64,000 nucleotides of DNA, taken from assembly GCA_014695295.1 (NCBI GenBank), contig JACJNY010000066.1, positions 86,081 to 150,080 of the forward strand, written 5' to 3'. Position numbers and translations under genes: made by a program. Below, piece by piece: positions 26,853-36,318 of the stretch (positions are counted from its first letter, which is position 1; every line of letters starts with the position of its first letter). The stretch is from Microcoleus sp. FACHB-61 (GTDB lineage: Bacteria; Cyanobacteriota; Cyanobacteriia; Cyanobacteriales; Microcoleaceae). Below the pieces are notes generated by a model. It searched no databases. It was not told the DNA's origin and was given only the letters and a program-made list of their open reading frames with translations.

Positions 26853-27877
26853 TGAGTCTCGCCAAAGGTCCTGACAGTGATTTCCCCGCCTAAATCCTGA
26901 GCTAGTAAATCGATACCGTCAATAACTTTATTTGGCTCTGCGATACTCAAAACCTCATAGCATTTTTCCCGATAATCGGGACGATCTTGAAAATACTGAA
27001 TCGCTCGATCGAGCGGTTCCATAACTTGATAAGCTGCTTCCGCTTTGTCGATCGCCTCTTGGGGAATAGCACTCGCCAACCTTTGCATAGCCAAGTCGAT
27101 TAAATCTCTAGAATTTACCCGATCGCTCGGCCATCGATCGGCATTTGCCAAAAGCTTTTCTGCTATACTATCAATTTGATTCAAACAAGGAACAGGCGAC
27201 CAATTTGGATAATTGGGTTCGCCAAACTCAATTCGCCCTTCACAAACCATCTCGAATTTAATAGTAGTGCCGTCAACAATAACAGGAAATCTTATGCCAT
27301 ACTGGTTGGCTTGAATATCGTTCGGGAGAACAATGCGTGAAGCGAAGCTATCCCCAAGGGAATCGCGACTAGCAAAAATCGCATCATAGCCTCCTTCTGC
27401 AACTTTGCGGCGCAGGAGACGGTAGCCATTATCCATCGGACACATAAAGTCAATATCCTGGCTCAACCGATATTCTCCGTGTTCCATACTTACCAACGTT
27501 CCGCCGCCAAAATACGCCCGACATTCCTGTAGAAATTCGACATTCAAGTGGCTGAGTACAGTTAATATCTTTTGATGAATTTCGCGTTTAAACATTGTTT
27601 GAGAACTTACCCAATTTTCTGGATTTTTTGGCGGAAAACTGCTTCCCAGTTCTGCTATTAACCAAGACTGATAGTGTTGGCTGATTTGTTGAATAAAAGC
27701 CAGTTCCTGAAAGCTAGGTGTTCCCAAAACTCCCCAATAATGCCAGCCAGATTCGTAGCGGCATAGCATTTCCTTGAGAGTCAATTTTTTGATATCAGCA
27801 ATTTGCCAGCAGATAGCTTGAAGAAATGGAAGTTCTGCGGGAATTTTAAATGCGATTGCTATTTCTTCATTGTTCAT
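26849..27877 (-). CDS. Nucleotidyltransferase, AbiEii/AbiGii toxin family
   Basis: A 342-aa member of the AbiEii-type minimal nucleotidyltransferases. Core: FLQECRAYFGGGTLVSMEHG then YRLSQDIDFMCP, giving the G-G...D-x-D catalytic signature, then R-x-K-like RRKVAEGGYDAIF, IKFEMVCEGRI and the helical PVPCLNQIDSIAEKLLANADR. AbiEii toxins phosphorylate or nucleotidylate tRNA or other targets and normally pair with an AbiEi antitoxin; no AbiEi gene is present, so it may act alone, with an unlinked partner or in another role. ATG 27877 (MNNEEIAIAFKIPAELPFLQ) is preferred over 27991 because the extra codons are translated repeat sequence. It overlaps the STAND gene stop (tail to tail). Confidence 0.8.
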   Translation of the reverse strand: MNNEEIAIAFKIPAELPFLQAICWQIADIKKLTLKEMLCRYESGWHYWGVLGTPSFQELAFIQQISQHYQSWLIAELGSSFPPKNPENWVSSQTMFKREIHQKILTVLSHLNVEFLQECRAYFGGGTLVSMEHGEYRLSQDIDFMCPMDNGYRLLRRKVAEGGYDAIFASRDSLGDSFASRIVLPNDIQANQYGIRFPVIVDGTTIKFEMVCEGRIEFGEPNYPNWSPVPCLNQIDSIAEKLLANADRWPSDRVNSRDLIDLAMQRLASAIPQEAIDKAEAAYQVMEPLDRAIQYFQDRPDYREKCYEVLSIAEPNKVIDGIDLLAQDLGGEITVRTFGETH

Positions 27878-27894
27878 CTGCTTTCGGCCAAAGC

Positions 27895-27972
27895 GAGGCA
27901 GAGCCTCTGGATATGCGTTACCAGGCAGAGCCTGGTAACGAGGAATTTTCTTCCAGTCCGCGCAGGCGGACT
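27895..27972. repeat. GGCAGAGCC element (copy 2) plus AGTCCGC hairpin
   Basis: GAGGCAGAGCCTC, ATGCGTTACCAGGCAGAGCC and its complement form the same composite element as at 21437 and 36384. It is followed by AGTCCGCGCAGGCGGACT (27955-27972), an inverted relative of the hairpin at 18046. Confidence 0.75.
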
Positions 27973-28033
27973 TTGTTTGTGGAGCATCCAAATTATATTC
28001 GGCGGCTTCTATATTCGGCGGTTTTTAAAGTTT

Positions 28034-28960
28034 CTAGCTTCTCGATAAAATCTCTTCGAGTGCTAATTTCAGCGTCGGATATTGATATTGAAAACCACTA
28101 GCTAAAGTTTGTTTCGGCAACACTTTCTGCCCTTCCAAAACAAGTTTTGCCCCGTCTCCTAACAGCATTTCTAAAGCAAAACCTGGCACGGGCAACCAAG
28201 AAGGCCGCTGCAAAACTTCTCCTAAAGTTTGACACAATTCATTCATCCGCACCGGATTCGGTGCTGTCGCATTCAAAACGCCTTCAACTTGCGAATTTTG
28301 CAAAGCGTACAAAATTAAATCAACTACATCCTCGCGATGAACCCAAGAAAACCACTGTTTCCCAGTGCCCAGCGGCCCGCCTGCAAATAGTTTAAAAGGT
28401 GGCAGCATTTTTGCCAACGCGCCTCCCATTCCCAAAACTATCCCCAGCCGCAAAATTGCTAACCGCGTTCCCCCATTTTTGGCAGGTTGGGCGGCTGCTT
28501 CCCAGTCTTTGCAAACTGCTGCTAAAAAATCGTTTCCCGCAGGGCTAGTTTCGTCAAACTCAGCGGTTTCGCTGGTTCCGTAATAGCCGATCGCCGATGC
28601 ACTCACAAACACAGATGGTCTAGGATTAGCATTGACGATCGCCTCGACCAATTTTGCCGTCGTCAGTCTGCGACTGTCGAGAATTGCTTGCTGGCGCGCC
28701 TCCGTCCACCTTTCCTCCGCAATCGGAACCCCTGCTAAATTGACAACAGCGTCGCAGCCCGCGATCGACTTTTGCCAATCACCAGACTCCGCAGGAGTGT
28801 AGGCGACAACTTCTAAATTCGGATAAGCTGAAGCCGGAAAAACTCGGCCAGCCTTCGTCGCATCCCTGCTCAAAACCACAACTTGATGTCTCGCAGCTTG
28901 CAGCTTCTCCACCAGCCGGCTACCTACAAATCCCGTTGCTCCCGCGATCGCTACTTTCAT
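28034..28960 (-). CDS. TIGR01777-family NAD-dependent epimerase (SulA/YfcH-like)
   Basis: A 308-aa extended-SDR protein. The Rossmann motif is MKVAIAGATGFVGSRLVEKL, with VVNLAGVPIAEERWTEARQQ (family signature), YYGTSETAEFDE and WFSWVHREDVVDLILYAL. In plants and cyanobacteria the orthologue is GC1/SulA (Synechocystis slr1223), linked to plastid/cell division; whether it is an enzyme is unclear since the YxxxK pair is atypical (YYGTSE). No neighbour on the same strand within 150 bp. Confidence in family is high, role moderate. Confidence 0.9.
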   Translation of the reverse strand: MKVAIAGATGFVGSRLVEKLQAARHQVVVLSRDATKAGRVFPASAYPNLEVVAYTPAESGDWQKSIAGCDAVVNLAGVPIAEERWTEARQQAILDSRRLTTAKLVEAIVNANPRPSVFVSASAIGYYGTSETAEFDETSPAGNDFLAAVCKDWEAAAQPAKNGGTRLAILRLGIVLGMGGALAKMLPPFKLFAGGPLGTGKQWFSWVHREDVVDLILYALQNSQVEGVLNATAPNPVRMNELCQTLGEVLQRPSWLPVPGFALEMLLGDGAKLVLEGQKVLPKQTLASGFQYQYPTLKLALEEILSRS

Positions 28961-29108
28961 CTTTTACCCATAATGCACAGTTCTAGCAGTTTAGACGATC
29001 GTCCAAACTTGTGTTAAATCATACAAAAATAAACAGCAGCCTCGATCGCCTCCCCACAAGCTTTCTGTATTTTGATTAAACTGATATGGGACGCGAGGAA
29101 CACAAACC

Positions 29109-30740
29109 ATGCCTGCAAAAAAATCAAAGCTTCTAATTGCTGCCTCCATCGCCGCAGCAGGTAGCGCTGCGGTCTACTTTTACTTCCAGGGTTTGAGCCA
29201 ACAAGTATCCAACCCTCAAGACAGCGCCAAAGTTGTGCCCGACGAAGCAATGATGGCCGCCTTCATCTCACCCAATCCCCAAGCGCTGGCCGAGTTGCAG
29301 CGATTTGGCACGCCTGGGGCTCAAAAGTTGGTCGGCCTGGGTTTGAAGACCTTTCAAGAACAAAGCTTGGCAGGCACTCAAATCGACTTTGACAGGGACT
29401 TAAAACCTTGGCTGGGGGGGGCGATGGTCGCTTTGTTGCCCCCTGATGCTGCGGCAAAAACCGAGCCTCCTAAGCTGCTGGTTGTAGTCAGCGTCAAAAA
29501 TAAAATTAGCGCTTGGAATTTTGCCAATAAATTAAAATCTCAGCCAGGTGCAACAACTCAAGAAACCGAGTATAAAGGAGTTAAAATTTTTGAGATTGCA
29601 GAGCCAACTGGCAAGCGCTACAGTGTGGCTTTGCTGAACGACCAATTAGTGATGGCTCCTTTGAGAAAGCCTGTGGAATTGGCGATCGATACTTTTAAAG
29701 GAGAACCCTCTCTCGCTACGCAGCAGAGCACAACTAAGTTTTTTGCAGAGAGTGCTGGTGTCAAGAATCCGATCGCAACTGTTTATATTGCTGATTATCC
29801 TGCTGCAATTGAGCAATTAAAAGCTAATTTGCCCGCAGATATCCAGTTGCCTTGGACAGTGTTTTCGCAGTTCAAACAAGTTAAGTCTTTGGTTGCGGGA
29901 ATTGGGGCGGATAGTGCGGGATTGAGGGTAAAAACTATCGCTCAGTTAGACCCTAAATTCGTGCAGCAAAATCCACAAGCCGCATCGAAATTGTTACCCA
30001 GATTTCCGGGCGAAACCATTGCTTTAGTCGGCGGCAAGGGCATCGATAAAATTTGGTCGCAGGCGACGGCTCAGGCAAAAGATAGCCCGGAAGTTGATAG
30101 GGGGATTCAGCAGGTGAGGAGTAGTTTTAAGCGGTTGGATTTGGATGCGGATCGTGATGTTTTTGGTTGGATGAATGGAGAATTTGCGATCGGGGTGATC
30201 GGTTCGGATCAAGGCATTTTGTCTCAGTTGGGAATGGGGGCGGCGATGATTTTTGAAACAAGCGATCGCCCTGCTGCTGAAGCAACCCTGAAAAAACTCG
30301 ATGAGATCGCCAAAAGCAATGCTACAGTCAGTGTCGCCCCCAGACAAGTTCAAGGCAAAGAAGTTACGGAGTGGCAAATACCCCAGCAAGGCACTTTATT
30401 CGGGCACGGTTGGCTGAATGAAAATTCTGTGTTTGTAGCTTTCGGCGGCCCTTTAGTCGATGTGATTACTTCCACGCCACCGCAACCGCTAAGCAGCAGT
30501 CCGAGTTTTCAGGCGATCGCCACTTCTTTACCGCAAGTCAACCAAGGTTACCTTTACATAGATATGGAAAAAACCATGTCTTGGGCTAACCAATATTTGC
30601 TCGCAGTACAGCCAAATTTAGTTTCGCCGCCCGTCGCTGAATTGCTCAATTCTCTCCGAGGAATTAGCGTAGCCACAGCTTCTACAGAACCGACAACTGC
30701 TCAGCTTGAGATGCTTTTTGCCTTGAAATCTAACAATTAG
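29109..30740 (+). CDS. DUF3352 protein
   Basis: A 543-aa cyanobacterial DUF3352 member with one N-terminal membrane anchor (residues ~7-27, LLIAASIAAAGSAAVYFYFQ) and a large soluble part probably on the lumen/periplasm side. Conserved DUF3352 landmarks include VPDEAMMAAFISPNPQALAE, LKPWLGGAMVALLPP, LDLDADRDVFGWMNGEFAIG and WLNENSVFVAFGGPLV. No enzymatic motif is known for this family; its function is unknown. Divergently transcribed from the SulA-like gene with about 148 bp between. Confidence 0.85.
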   Translation: MPAKKSKLLIAASIAAAGSAAVYFYFQGLSQQVSNPQDSAKVVPDEAMMAAFISPNPQALAELQRFGTPGAQKLVGLGLKTFQEQSLAGTQIDFDRDLKPWLGGAMVALLPPDAAAKTEPPKLLVVVSVKNKISAWNFANKLKSQPGATTQETEYKGVKIFEIAEPTGKRYSVALLNDQLVMAPLRKPVELAIDTFKGEPSLATQQSTTKFFAESAGVKNPIATVYIADYPAAIEQLKANLPADIQLPWTVFSQFKQVKSLVAGIGADSAGLRVKTIAQLDPKFVQQNPQAASKLLPRFPGETIALVGGKGIDKIWSQATAQAKDSPEVDRGIQQVRSSFKRLDLDADRDVFGWMNGEFAIGVIGSDQGILSQLGMGAAMIFETSDRPAAEATLKKLDEIAKSNATVSVAPRQVQGKEVTEWQIPQQGTLFGHGWLNENSVFVAFGGPLVDVITSTPPQPLSSSPSFQAIATSLPQVNQGYLYIDMEKTMSWANQYLLAVQPNLVSPPVAELLNSLRGISVATASTEPTTAQLEMLFALKSNN

Positions 30741-30797
30741 GGAATTGGGAATGGGTAATTGGTAATCGGGAATTTGTAATTCTCCCTTCTATCAGTT

Positions 30798-30829
30798 AAA
30801 TCCCGTACACGGCTTCGTTGCGGGATTTT
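30798..30829. terminator. Hairpin between DUF3352 gene and small minus-strand gene
   Basis: AAATCCCG pairs with CGGGATTT around a 15-nt loop, followed by TATCC on the plus strand. It sits between convergent genes and may end both transcripts. Position could be off by a base. Confidence 0.5.
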
Positions 30830-30911
30830 ATCCGACAAAAAAAAGTTGCTGCCTCTCCAGGGAGGGCAGCTACTCAAATAAAGCATCTTAAAGTCTCTCA
30901 AAACTTCAGAA

Positions 30912-31109
30912 TTAACCTTCAGACATTCCCGATTTATTTGGCAATTGCAAATCATCCGGATCTACATAGTGACAAACTGCTTTGTCCATACAAATCAAAG
31001 CCCAGCCGGATTTATCGATGCTCATCAATTTGTAAGAAGCGGGCTGAATAAAGAAACCTTTGTGGTTGCGGGTTGCTGGTTTGATGTTAACGTGGCTCTC
31101 ATTGCTCAT
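30912..31109 (-). CDS. Conserved small cyanobacterial protein
   Basis: A 65-aa soluble protein, MSNESHVNIKPATRNHKGFF... with FIQPASYKLMSIDKSGWALI and the acidic DPDDLQLPNKSG tail. I have no family name for it. The frame extends upstream to a GTG at 31196, but the stretch before ATG 31109 looks like untranslated leader. Function unknown; size and composition suggest a small accessory or regulatory protein. Confidence 0.6.
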   Translation of the reverse strand: MSNESHVNIKPATRNHKGFFIQPASYKLMSIDKSGWALICMDKAVCHYVDPDDLQLPNKSGMSEG

Positions 31110-31305
31110 GTTTTTACAACTCCTAGTATTATCGTAGTAAAATCTGAAAACCGCTGAGCGGGTTTGTGAATCATCTAAGTTTTCAAATACTAGCACTGAC
31201 TTCCTGAGTTTTCCATAAAGTTATTTATTGATTTATTACGAGATCGTAATAAACTCCAAAGCCAGTTTCGTTGCTCCCCGCCCCCAAATCGACTTGTTTG
31301 CGCAG

Positions 31306-31722
31306 TTATGGCTCCAGAAGCCACTGTTTTACGCGGGCGAGACTCTTCCAGTCGGGTTTTCTGCTTAATCCTTCTTCAAAATTTTTTTTAACTTCGTCGA
31401 GTAACTCTTCGGAAGCCATCAGTAATTGCTGAGCCACTTCTACGTGGGGGCGCACTCCTTTTTCTTTGAGATCGAGGATCGCTACTGCTAGGTTGATGCG
31501 AGCTTGGGGGTCGTGAGGGTTCAATTTAACGGCGGTTTTCGCTGCCTTTTGAGCCGGTGCGGGTTTATTTTCTAACAGGTAGAGCCACGCGAGGCTAGCC
31601 CAGGCATTGCCATTTTTGGGAGCTTTTTCGCACACTTCTTTAAACACGGGGATCAGATTAGCCGGGGCTTCGCCAGCTTGGTAGCGATCGAAACCGTCTT
31701 TAAACAATTCTTCAGGGGTCAT
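31306..31722 (-). CDS. TPR-repeat protein
   Basis: A 138-aa protein of two to three tetratricopeptide repeats: NLIPVFKEVCEKAPKNGNAW, ASLAWLYLLENKPAPAQKAA, TAVKLNPHDPQARINLAVAI. Such short all-TPR proteins act as protein-binding adaptors. It lies 88 bp downstream of the IscA/SufA-like gene on the same strand, with a strong hairpin between, so it may be partly independent of that transcript. Partner unknown. Confidence 0.82.
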   Translation of the reverse strand: MTPEELFKDGFDRYQAGEAPANLIPVFKEVCEKAPKNGNAWASLAWLYLLENKPAPAQKAAKTAVKLNPHDPQARINLAVAILDLKEKGVRPHVEVAQQLLMASEELLDEVKKNFEEGLSRKPDWKSLARVKQWLLEP

Positions 31723-31760
31723 TCGATTTTAGATTTTAGATTTGGGATGTTGCATGGAAA

Positions 31761-31799
31761 AGGGCGTGGGGCAGTTAATAACTTTCTGCCCCACGCCCT
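31761..31799 (-). terminator. Hairpin terminator after the SufA-like gene
   Basis: AGGGCGTGGGGCAG and its exact complement make a 14-bp stem with an 11-nt loop, followed on the minus strand by TTTTCC. It lies 11 bp beyond the minus-strand stop at 31810 and probably attenuates reading into the TPR gene. Confidence 0.75.
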
Positions 31800-31809
31800 A
31801 TTTTCCGAT

Positions 31810-32163
31810 TTATGTAGAAAAAGAACTGCCACAGCCGCAAGTTTGAGTTGCGTTGGGGTTAGTAAACTGAAAGCCGCCCCCGATCATAGCATCGCTGAAG
31901 TCGAGAACCAAACCGTAAAGATAAAGAATGCTCTTGCGATCGCAAACTACCTGAAAACCGTCGTAGTCGAACACTTCATCGTCGGATTTCACAGTGCTGG
32001 GGTCTGCGAAATCCATCACGTAGGACATTCCAGAGCAGCCGCCCTGGCGCACCCCTACCCGTAAGCAGAGGTCTTTACCTTGTTTTTCTCTCAGGGCTAA
32101 AACTTGGCGGACAGCAGAGTCCGTCATTTGAATTCCACGCTTTTCAGAAATGGCTTGAGTCAT
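31810..32163 (-). CDS. HesB/IscA/SufA-type iron-sulfur carrier
   Basis: A 117-aa A-type carrier that delivers [Fe-S] clusters to apoproteins. The three conserved cysteines are in RQGGCSGMSY and TQTCGCGSSF (C-x-C near the C-terminus). The N-terminal AISEKRGIQMTDSAVRQVLALREKQGKD matches the cyanobacterial SufA/HesB-like subfamily. Sequence does not tell SufA from ErpA or IscA roles reliably. It is divergent from the DUF6930-like gene at 32409. Confidence 0.92.
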   Translation of the reverse strand: MTQAISEKRGIQMTDSAVRQVLALREKQGKDLCLRVGVRQGGCSGMSYVMDFADPSTVKSDDEVFDYDGFQVVCDRKSILYLYGLVLDFSDAMIGGGFQFTNPNATQTCGCGSSFST

Positions 32164-32408
32164 AATTTGCCGAACTCCTGAGATTGTCTAATGCTAAGAG
32201 TTTAATCTTATCCCTCCATTGTACAGGCATTCGCCAGAAGGCATTCCGTTAGATGCTGAAGGCAGAATTTTTACCTTCTAATTTTTAATTCCCGTGGAGC
32301 CTCGTTCCCAAGCTCGATGTCCTCTCCCCCTATAGGGTTTATGATTGATAAGCAGCGGTTGACCGGCTACCGGCACCGCAACCATGCTTCACCCAACGGG
32401 CTTACTCT

Positions 32409-34052
32409 ATGGCAGCGCTGAATCGCACTACTCTTCGTCGGCTACAAAACTTACCTCAAATTCCCAGCGTGTGGGAGGGCGACCGCCGACCTATATCTAA
32501 TGCTGACTCGCACATGATGCTAGAGGACGACGACGATCCAGAAGCTGGTGGCGAGTGTATTCTCTGGGTGGACGGCTCTGAAGGCATCGTGAGGGCTATG
32601 GACATGGTAGGCCCAGATGCCGGCCCAGAGGCGATCGTCCGGGCCCTGCTACGGGCAATGGAACATCCCCAAAGTCCAGCTCCTGCAGGCCGGCCCCAAA
32701 AAATAGTAGTCAAAAACCGAGAAATTCAATTTTATCTGCGGGGCGTACTTCAAGATTTAAGCATTTCCATTGACTACGTGCCGGAATTGCCCTTAATTGA
32801 CGAAATATTTCGCGGCATGGAAGAAGTGGCGATCAACAGACCTCCTGAGTTGCCCCCTCAGTATGCTGAAGTTTTAATGGAAAAAGCTGCTCAAATTTGG
32901 CAAGATGCTCCGTGGCGGACTTTGAGGGAACACCAAATTATATCTATTGAAATCAATCAGTGGGATGTCGCCAGCCTCTACGTGTCCGTATTGGGGCAAG
33001 GCAGAATGGATTACGGAGTTTTACTGTACCGTTCTCTAGAATCCTTGAAGCGGTTTCGAGAACGAGTCGTCAACGATGAATCTTTTGAAGATTTAGAACA
33101 GGCTTTTTTAGGGCAAGACTGTTTGTTTCTCACCTTTGAAAGTGCTGGAGATATTGATGAGGACGACGAAGAAGAAATTGATTTAGCTGATTTGCCTCCA
33201 TCGGAAATTGAACCAAATTTTGGCAACCTGCATCCTTTAGAAGGATTGCGATCGATTCTTTACGAAGAAGAAGCCCTGACGATGTTAGTTGCTCTCGAAG
33301 CATTTCACCGCTTTTTCCGCAACGGCCGCCGGAAATTGGGAGCAGAGACGTTTCCCAATCTCAACAGTCGCTACCGCATCCCGGTTCCGCAGTCTGACGG
33401 AGAAATTCAACAGGTATCCGTTAAAGTTTCGACACTGCCCGACGTATCCGACGAATTATTACAGATGCTCGGTGATGACGATGATGATGACGATGATGAT
33501 GAATTTGAAATGCCACTGCTGCGGGACGATTTGGTGCCGCAAAATTCATTTTTGAGTCTCGGCGCCGTACCTTGGGAAACGGTAGAGTTCCTGCGCGAAA
33601 GTGTCCAGTTTCACCAAGCGGCAGAAAGTGATATTAATACGGCTGGAGATGGTTTGCCGGTGGTGATGATCCAAACTTCTCATCCGAAAGCGAAAACTAT
33701 GATTCAGGATTTGAAAGAAGCGGGAGGGGTGAAGGCAATTGGTTTTAACCCGGGCGAAAATCCTTTTCAGGATGAGCAATACGACTTGGGTATTTTGCAA
33801 ACTCAAAATGGGGATCTGTATTTGTTTGGGGAGTTTAATGAAAATGATCCGGTGCATCAGGAAGCTCGCCAAAAGTGGGAGCGTCGCTGTAAATTAACGA
33901 ACGGTTGGTGCGGTTTGGTGATTGCTAAAGGCTTGATGGGTGCTTCTCGCGGTCAGCCTCAGTTTAAGGATATGGTCGCTTTGTTTGAGGTGCGCTGGGT
34001 GTCTGCTAAAGAGTTGGGAATTGGGCCGCTTCAGTTGATGCCGATGTTTTAA
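32409..34052 (+). CDS. Large acidic cyanobacterial protein (DUF6930-like)
   Basis: A 547-aa soluble protein found in cyanobacteria. It opens MAALNRTTLRRLQNLPQIPSV, then has repeated mixed alpha/beta segments (RPQKIVVKNREIQFYLRGVL, EHQIISIEINQWDVASLYVS), acidic runs (GDIDEDDEEEIDLADL; nine consecutive Asp at about residue 357) and a C-terminal third resembling the domain often called DUF6930. No catalytic motif is visible. The poly-Asp run is encoded by alternating GAT/GAC and may vary by slippage. Function unknown. Transcribed away from the SufA-like gene. Confidence 0.72.
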   Translation: MAALNRTTLRRLQNLPQIPSVWEGDRRPISNADSHMMLEDDDDPEAGGECILWVDGSEGIVRAMDMVGPDAGPEAIVRALLRAMEHPQSPAPAGRPQKIVVKNREIQFYLRGVLQDLSISIDYVPELPLIDEIFRGMEEVAINRPPELPPQYAEVLMEKAAQIWQDAPWRTLREHQIISIEINQWDVASLYVSVLGQGRMDYGVLLYRSLESLKRFRERVVNDESFEDLEQAFLGQDCLFLTFESAGDIDEDDEEEIDLADLPPSEIEPNFGNLHPLEGLRSILYEEEALTMLVALEAFHRFFRNGRRKLGAETFPNLNSRYRIPVPQSDGEIQQVSVKVSTLPDVSDELLQMLGDDDDDDDDDEFEMPLLRDDLVPQNSFLSLGAVPWETVEFLRESVQFHQAAESDINTAGDGLPVVMIQTSHPKAKTMIQDLKEAGGVKAIGFNPGENPFQDEQYDLGILQTQNGDLYLFGEFNENDPVHQEARQKWERRCKLTNGWCGLVIAKGLMGASRGQPQFKDMVALFEVRWVSAKELGIGPLQLMPMF

Positions 34053-34116
34053 AGTTAGTTGACGGTTGACTGTTCACTGTTGAGTGTTGTGAGAAGGAAG
34101 AGGTAAAAGTAATTTG

Positions 34117-34140
34117 TAAGGTGCGCTGCAGCGCACCTTA
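34117..34140. repeat. 24-bp perfect palindrome
   Basis: TAAGGTGCGCTG followed by its exact reverse complement, ahead of the mazEF-like pair. Its core matches the hairpin at 1937-1955. It ends 15 bp before the AAGGAG of the antitoxin gene, so it could also influence mazEF expression. Confidence 0.7.
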
Positions 34141-34167
34141 GTTTTTAAATTATTAAGGAGAATGATT

Positions 34168-34422
34168 ATGTCAAATTCTACTCAAAAACGAGAAGTGTTA
34201 GTCGCCCTTGATGCTGAATTCGCTGATAAAATAGACCAGCTTACTGATAATTGGACGGAGGCGATCGAACAAGCTCTCCGTCTCTGGTACGCTAAGCAAA
34301 TAGAAGATAAGTTGCGGAAGTTTTATCAAAACCGCAGCCAAGAAGATATTGAGGATGAAAAAGAGTGGTTTAATTTTGTAGAGGAACAGATAGAAGAAGC
34401 ATGGATCGGTGATGGACTCTAA
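34168..34422 (+). CDS. mazE: MazE-type antitoxin (ribbon-helix-helix)
   Basis: An 84-aa antitoxin. The N-terminal 45 residues, REVLVALDAEFADKIDQLTD NWTEAIEQAL, fit a ribbon-helix-helix DNA-binding fold as in CopG/MazE9-type antitoxins; the C-terminal half (KEWFNFVEEQIEEAW) is acidic and would wrap the toxin. AAGGAG at 34155-34160 with 7-bp spacing selects ATG 34168 over ATG 34162. Its end overlaps the toxin start by 11 bp, the usual translational coupling. Confidence 0.82.
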   Translation: MSNSTQKREVLVALDAEFADKIDQLTDNWTEAIEQALRLWYAKQIEDKLRKFYQNRSQEDIEDEKEWFNFVEEQIEEAWIGDGL

Positions 34423-34784
34423 CTCAACAGCAAAAACTTATCCCCGCCAAGGTGAGATTTACCTTTCAAGAGCTTTGCGTCAGTTAGGAGATACCAAAAA
34501 AAGACCTGTAGTTGTGGTTTCTCCCGATATCCGCAATGAGTTTACTGATTCTGTAATTGTTGTTCCTTTCACAAGTAACCTTGCAGGAGTAGAAAATCCT
34601 ACTCGTGTCTTGATTCCTGCGGATGAGGGAGGATTGCAAGCTGATTCTCTAGCTGTATGTGAAAAACGTTTCTGCTTTGCGACAGACATTCCTAGAACAA
34701 GGCCCTTACGGTGAAATTAGTGCCGATGTCCTAGCAAGAATACAGAGGCCTATACAACTGTCGATCGGCATTTATGAACTTTGA
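34412..34784 (+). pseudogene. mazF: MazF-type toxin gene with a one-base frameshift
   Basis: The frame from ATG 34412 reads MDSNSTAKTYPRQGEIYLSR, KKRPVVVVSPD, VPFTSNLAG and LQADSLAVCEK, all MazF, then leaves the family at the run of five A (34662-34666) and stops at 34714. If one base of this run is skipped, the next frame continues with the missing MazF C-terminus, VSALRQTFLEQGPYGEISAD and VLARIQRPIQLSIGIYEL, to a stop at 34782-34784. Restored length is about 124 aa, normal for MazF. Possible causes: inactivating mutation, sequencing error in a homopolymer, or programmed slippage. MazF cuts single-stranded mRNA; the native toxin is probably inactive here. Confidence 0.85.
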
Positions 34785-34844
34785 ACGTTTCGGAAATTCT
34801 AAATTTTGTTACAATTTGTAAAAATACGGGAAAGGATAGGTAAA

Positions 34845-36281
34845 ATGCGGGTTGCGATCGCAGGTGCGGGACTGGCTGGAATGACCACAGCAGTCGATTT
34901 AGTGGATGCCGGCCACGAAGTAGAAATTTTTGAATCCCGCCCCTTTGTCGGCGGCAAAGCCGGAAGTTGGGTAGATCCCGACGGCAATCACGTTGAAATG
35001 GGTTTGCACGTCTTCTTCGGCTGCTATTATAACTTATTTGCGTTGATGAAAAAAGTGGGAGCGTTTGACGATTTGCTCCTCAAAGAACACGTCCACACTT
35101 TTATCAATCGAGGCGGCGAAACCGGTTCTTTAGATTTTCGCTTTCCGGTGGGTGCTCCTTTGCACGGATTGAAGGCGTTTTTCACGACATCCCAGCTATC
35201 GGTACAAGACAAAATTCAAAATGCGATCGCCCTGGGAACTAGCCCGATCGTCCGAGGTTTGATAGACTTTGACGGGGCAATGAAAACTATCCGCGATTTG
35301 GATAAAATTAGCTTCGCTGACTGGTTTCGCAGTCAAGGTGGCAACCAAAACTCGCTCAAAAGAATGTGGAATCCGATCGCCTACGCACTGGGTTTTATCG
35401 ACACTGAAAATATTTCTGCCCGGTGTATGTTGACAATATTCCAATTCTTTGCGTCAAAAACCGAAGCCTCTGTCATGCGGATGCTAGCCGGTTCTCCCAA
35501 CGAATATTTGCACAAACCAATTGTGGAATACTTGGAAAGCAAAGGAACGAAAATCCACACGCGGCGCCGAGTGCGAGAAATTCAGTTTCAAGAAGGGGCA
35601 GAAACTCGCGTAACTGGTTTGGCAATAGCTAGCGGCGAAACCGAAGAAAATATTACCGCCGATGCTTATGTTTTTGCATTAGATGTCCCCGGAATTCAGA
35701 AAATATTGCCCCCAGCTTGGCGGAAATGGTCGGAATTTGACAACATTTACAAATTGGATGCTGTGCCGGTCGCTACAGTACAATTGCGGTTCGACGGTTG
35801 GGTAACGGAACTGGAAGATGAAGCCAAGCGCAAACAGTTGAGCCACGCTGTAGGAATCGATAATTTGCTATATTCAGCAGATGCAGATTTTTCTTGTTTT
35901 GCAGATTTGGCACTGACAAGTCCCAAAGATTATTATCAAGAAGGACAAGGTTCGCTGTTGCAGTTGGTGCTAACACCGGGAGATCCGTTTATCAAACAAA
36001 GCAATGAGGCGATCGCCCAACACGTACTTAAGCAAGTTCAGGATTTATTCCCGTCAGCGCGGGAATTAAACATGACTTGGTACAGTGTAGTTAAGCTCGC
36101 TCAATCTTTGTATCGCGAAGCACCGGGAATGGATGTTTTCCGCCCTGCTCAAAAAACTCCGATCGCCAATTTCTTTCTAGCAGGAAGTTACACTCAGCAA
36201 GACTACATTGATAGCATGGAAGGAGCGACACTTTCAGGCCATCAAGCGGCTAAGGCAATCCTCGAAGCTTACAGTCATTAG
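34845..36281 (+). CDS. crtQ: Zeta-carotene desaturase
   Basis: A 478-aa FAD enzyme of the plant-type (CrtQ/ZDS) carotenoid desaturases that turns zeta-carotene into lycopene at the thylakoid. The dinucleotide fold is [20 protein letters not shown], with [40 protein letters not shown] and the C-terminal [23 protein letters not shown]/substrate motif. AAAGGA at 34831-34836 supports ATG 34845; an in-frame start at 34806 is not needed. A START-like protein gene follows, a neighbourhood often conserved with crtQ in cyanobacteria. Confidence 0.97.
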   Translation: MRVAIAGAGLAGMTTAVDLVDAGHEVEIFESRPFVGGKAGSWVDPDGNHVEMGLHVFFGCYYNLFALMKKVGAFDDLLLKEHVHTFINRGGETGSLDFRFPVGAPLHGLKAFFTTSQLSVQDKIQNAIALGTSPIVRGLIDFDGAMKTIRDLDKISFADWFRSQGGNQNSLKRMWNPIAYALGFIDTENISARCMLTIFQFFASKTEASVMRMLAGSPNEYLHKPIVEYLESKGTKIHTRRRVREIQFQEGAETRVTGLAIASGETEENITADAYVFALDVPGIQKILPPAWRKWSEFDNIYKLDAVPVATVQLRFDGWVTELEDEAKRKQLSHAVGIDNLLYSADADFSCFADLALTSPKDYYQEGQGSLLQLVLTPGDPFIKQSNEAIAQHVLKQVQDLFPSARELNMTWYSVVKLAQSLYREAPGMDVFRPAQKTPIANFFLAGSYTQQDYIDSMEGATLSGHQAAKAILEAYSH

Positions 36282-36318
36282 TCATTAGTCGTCTCTCGTT
36301 TTCTCTCGTTTTCTCTCG

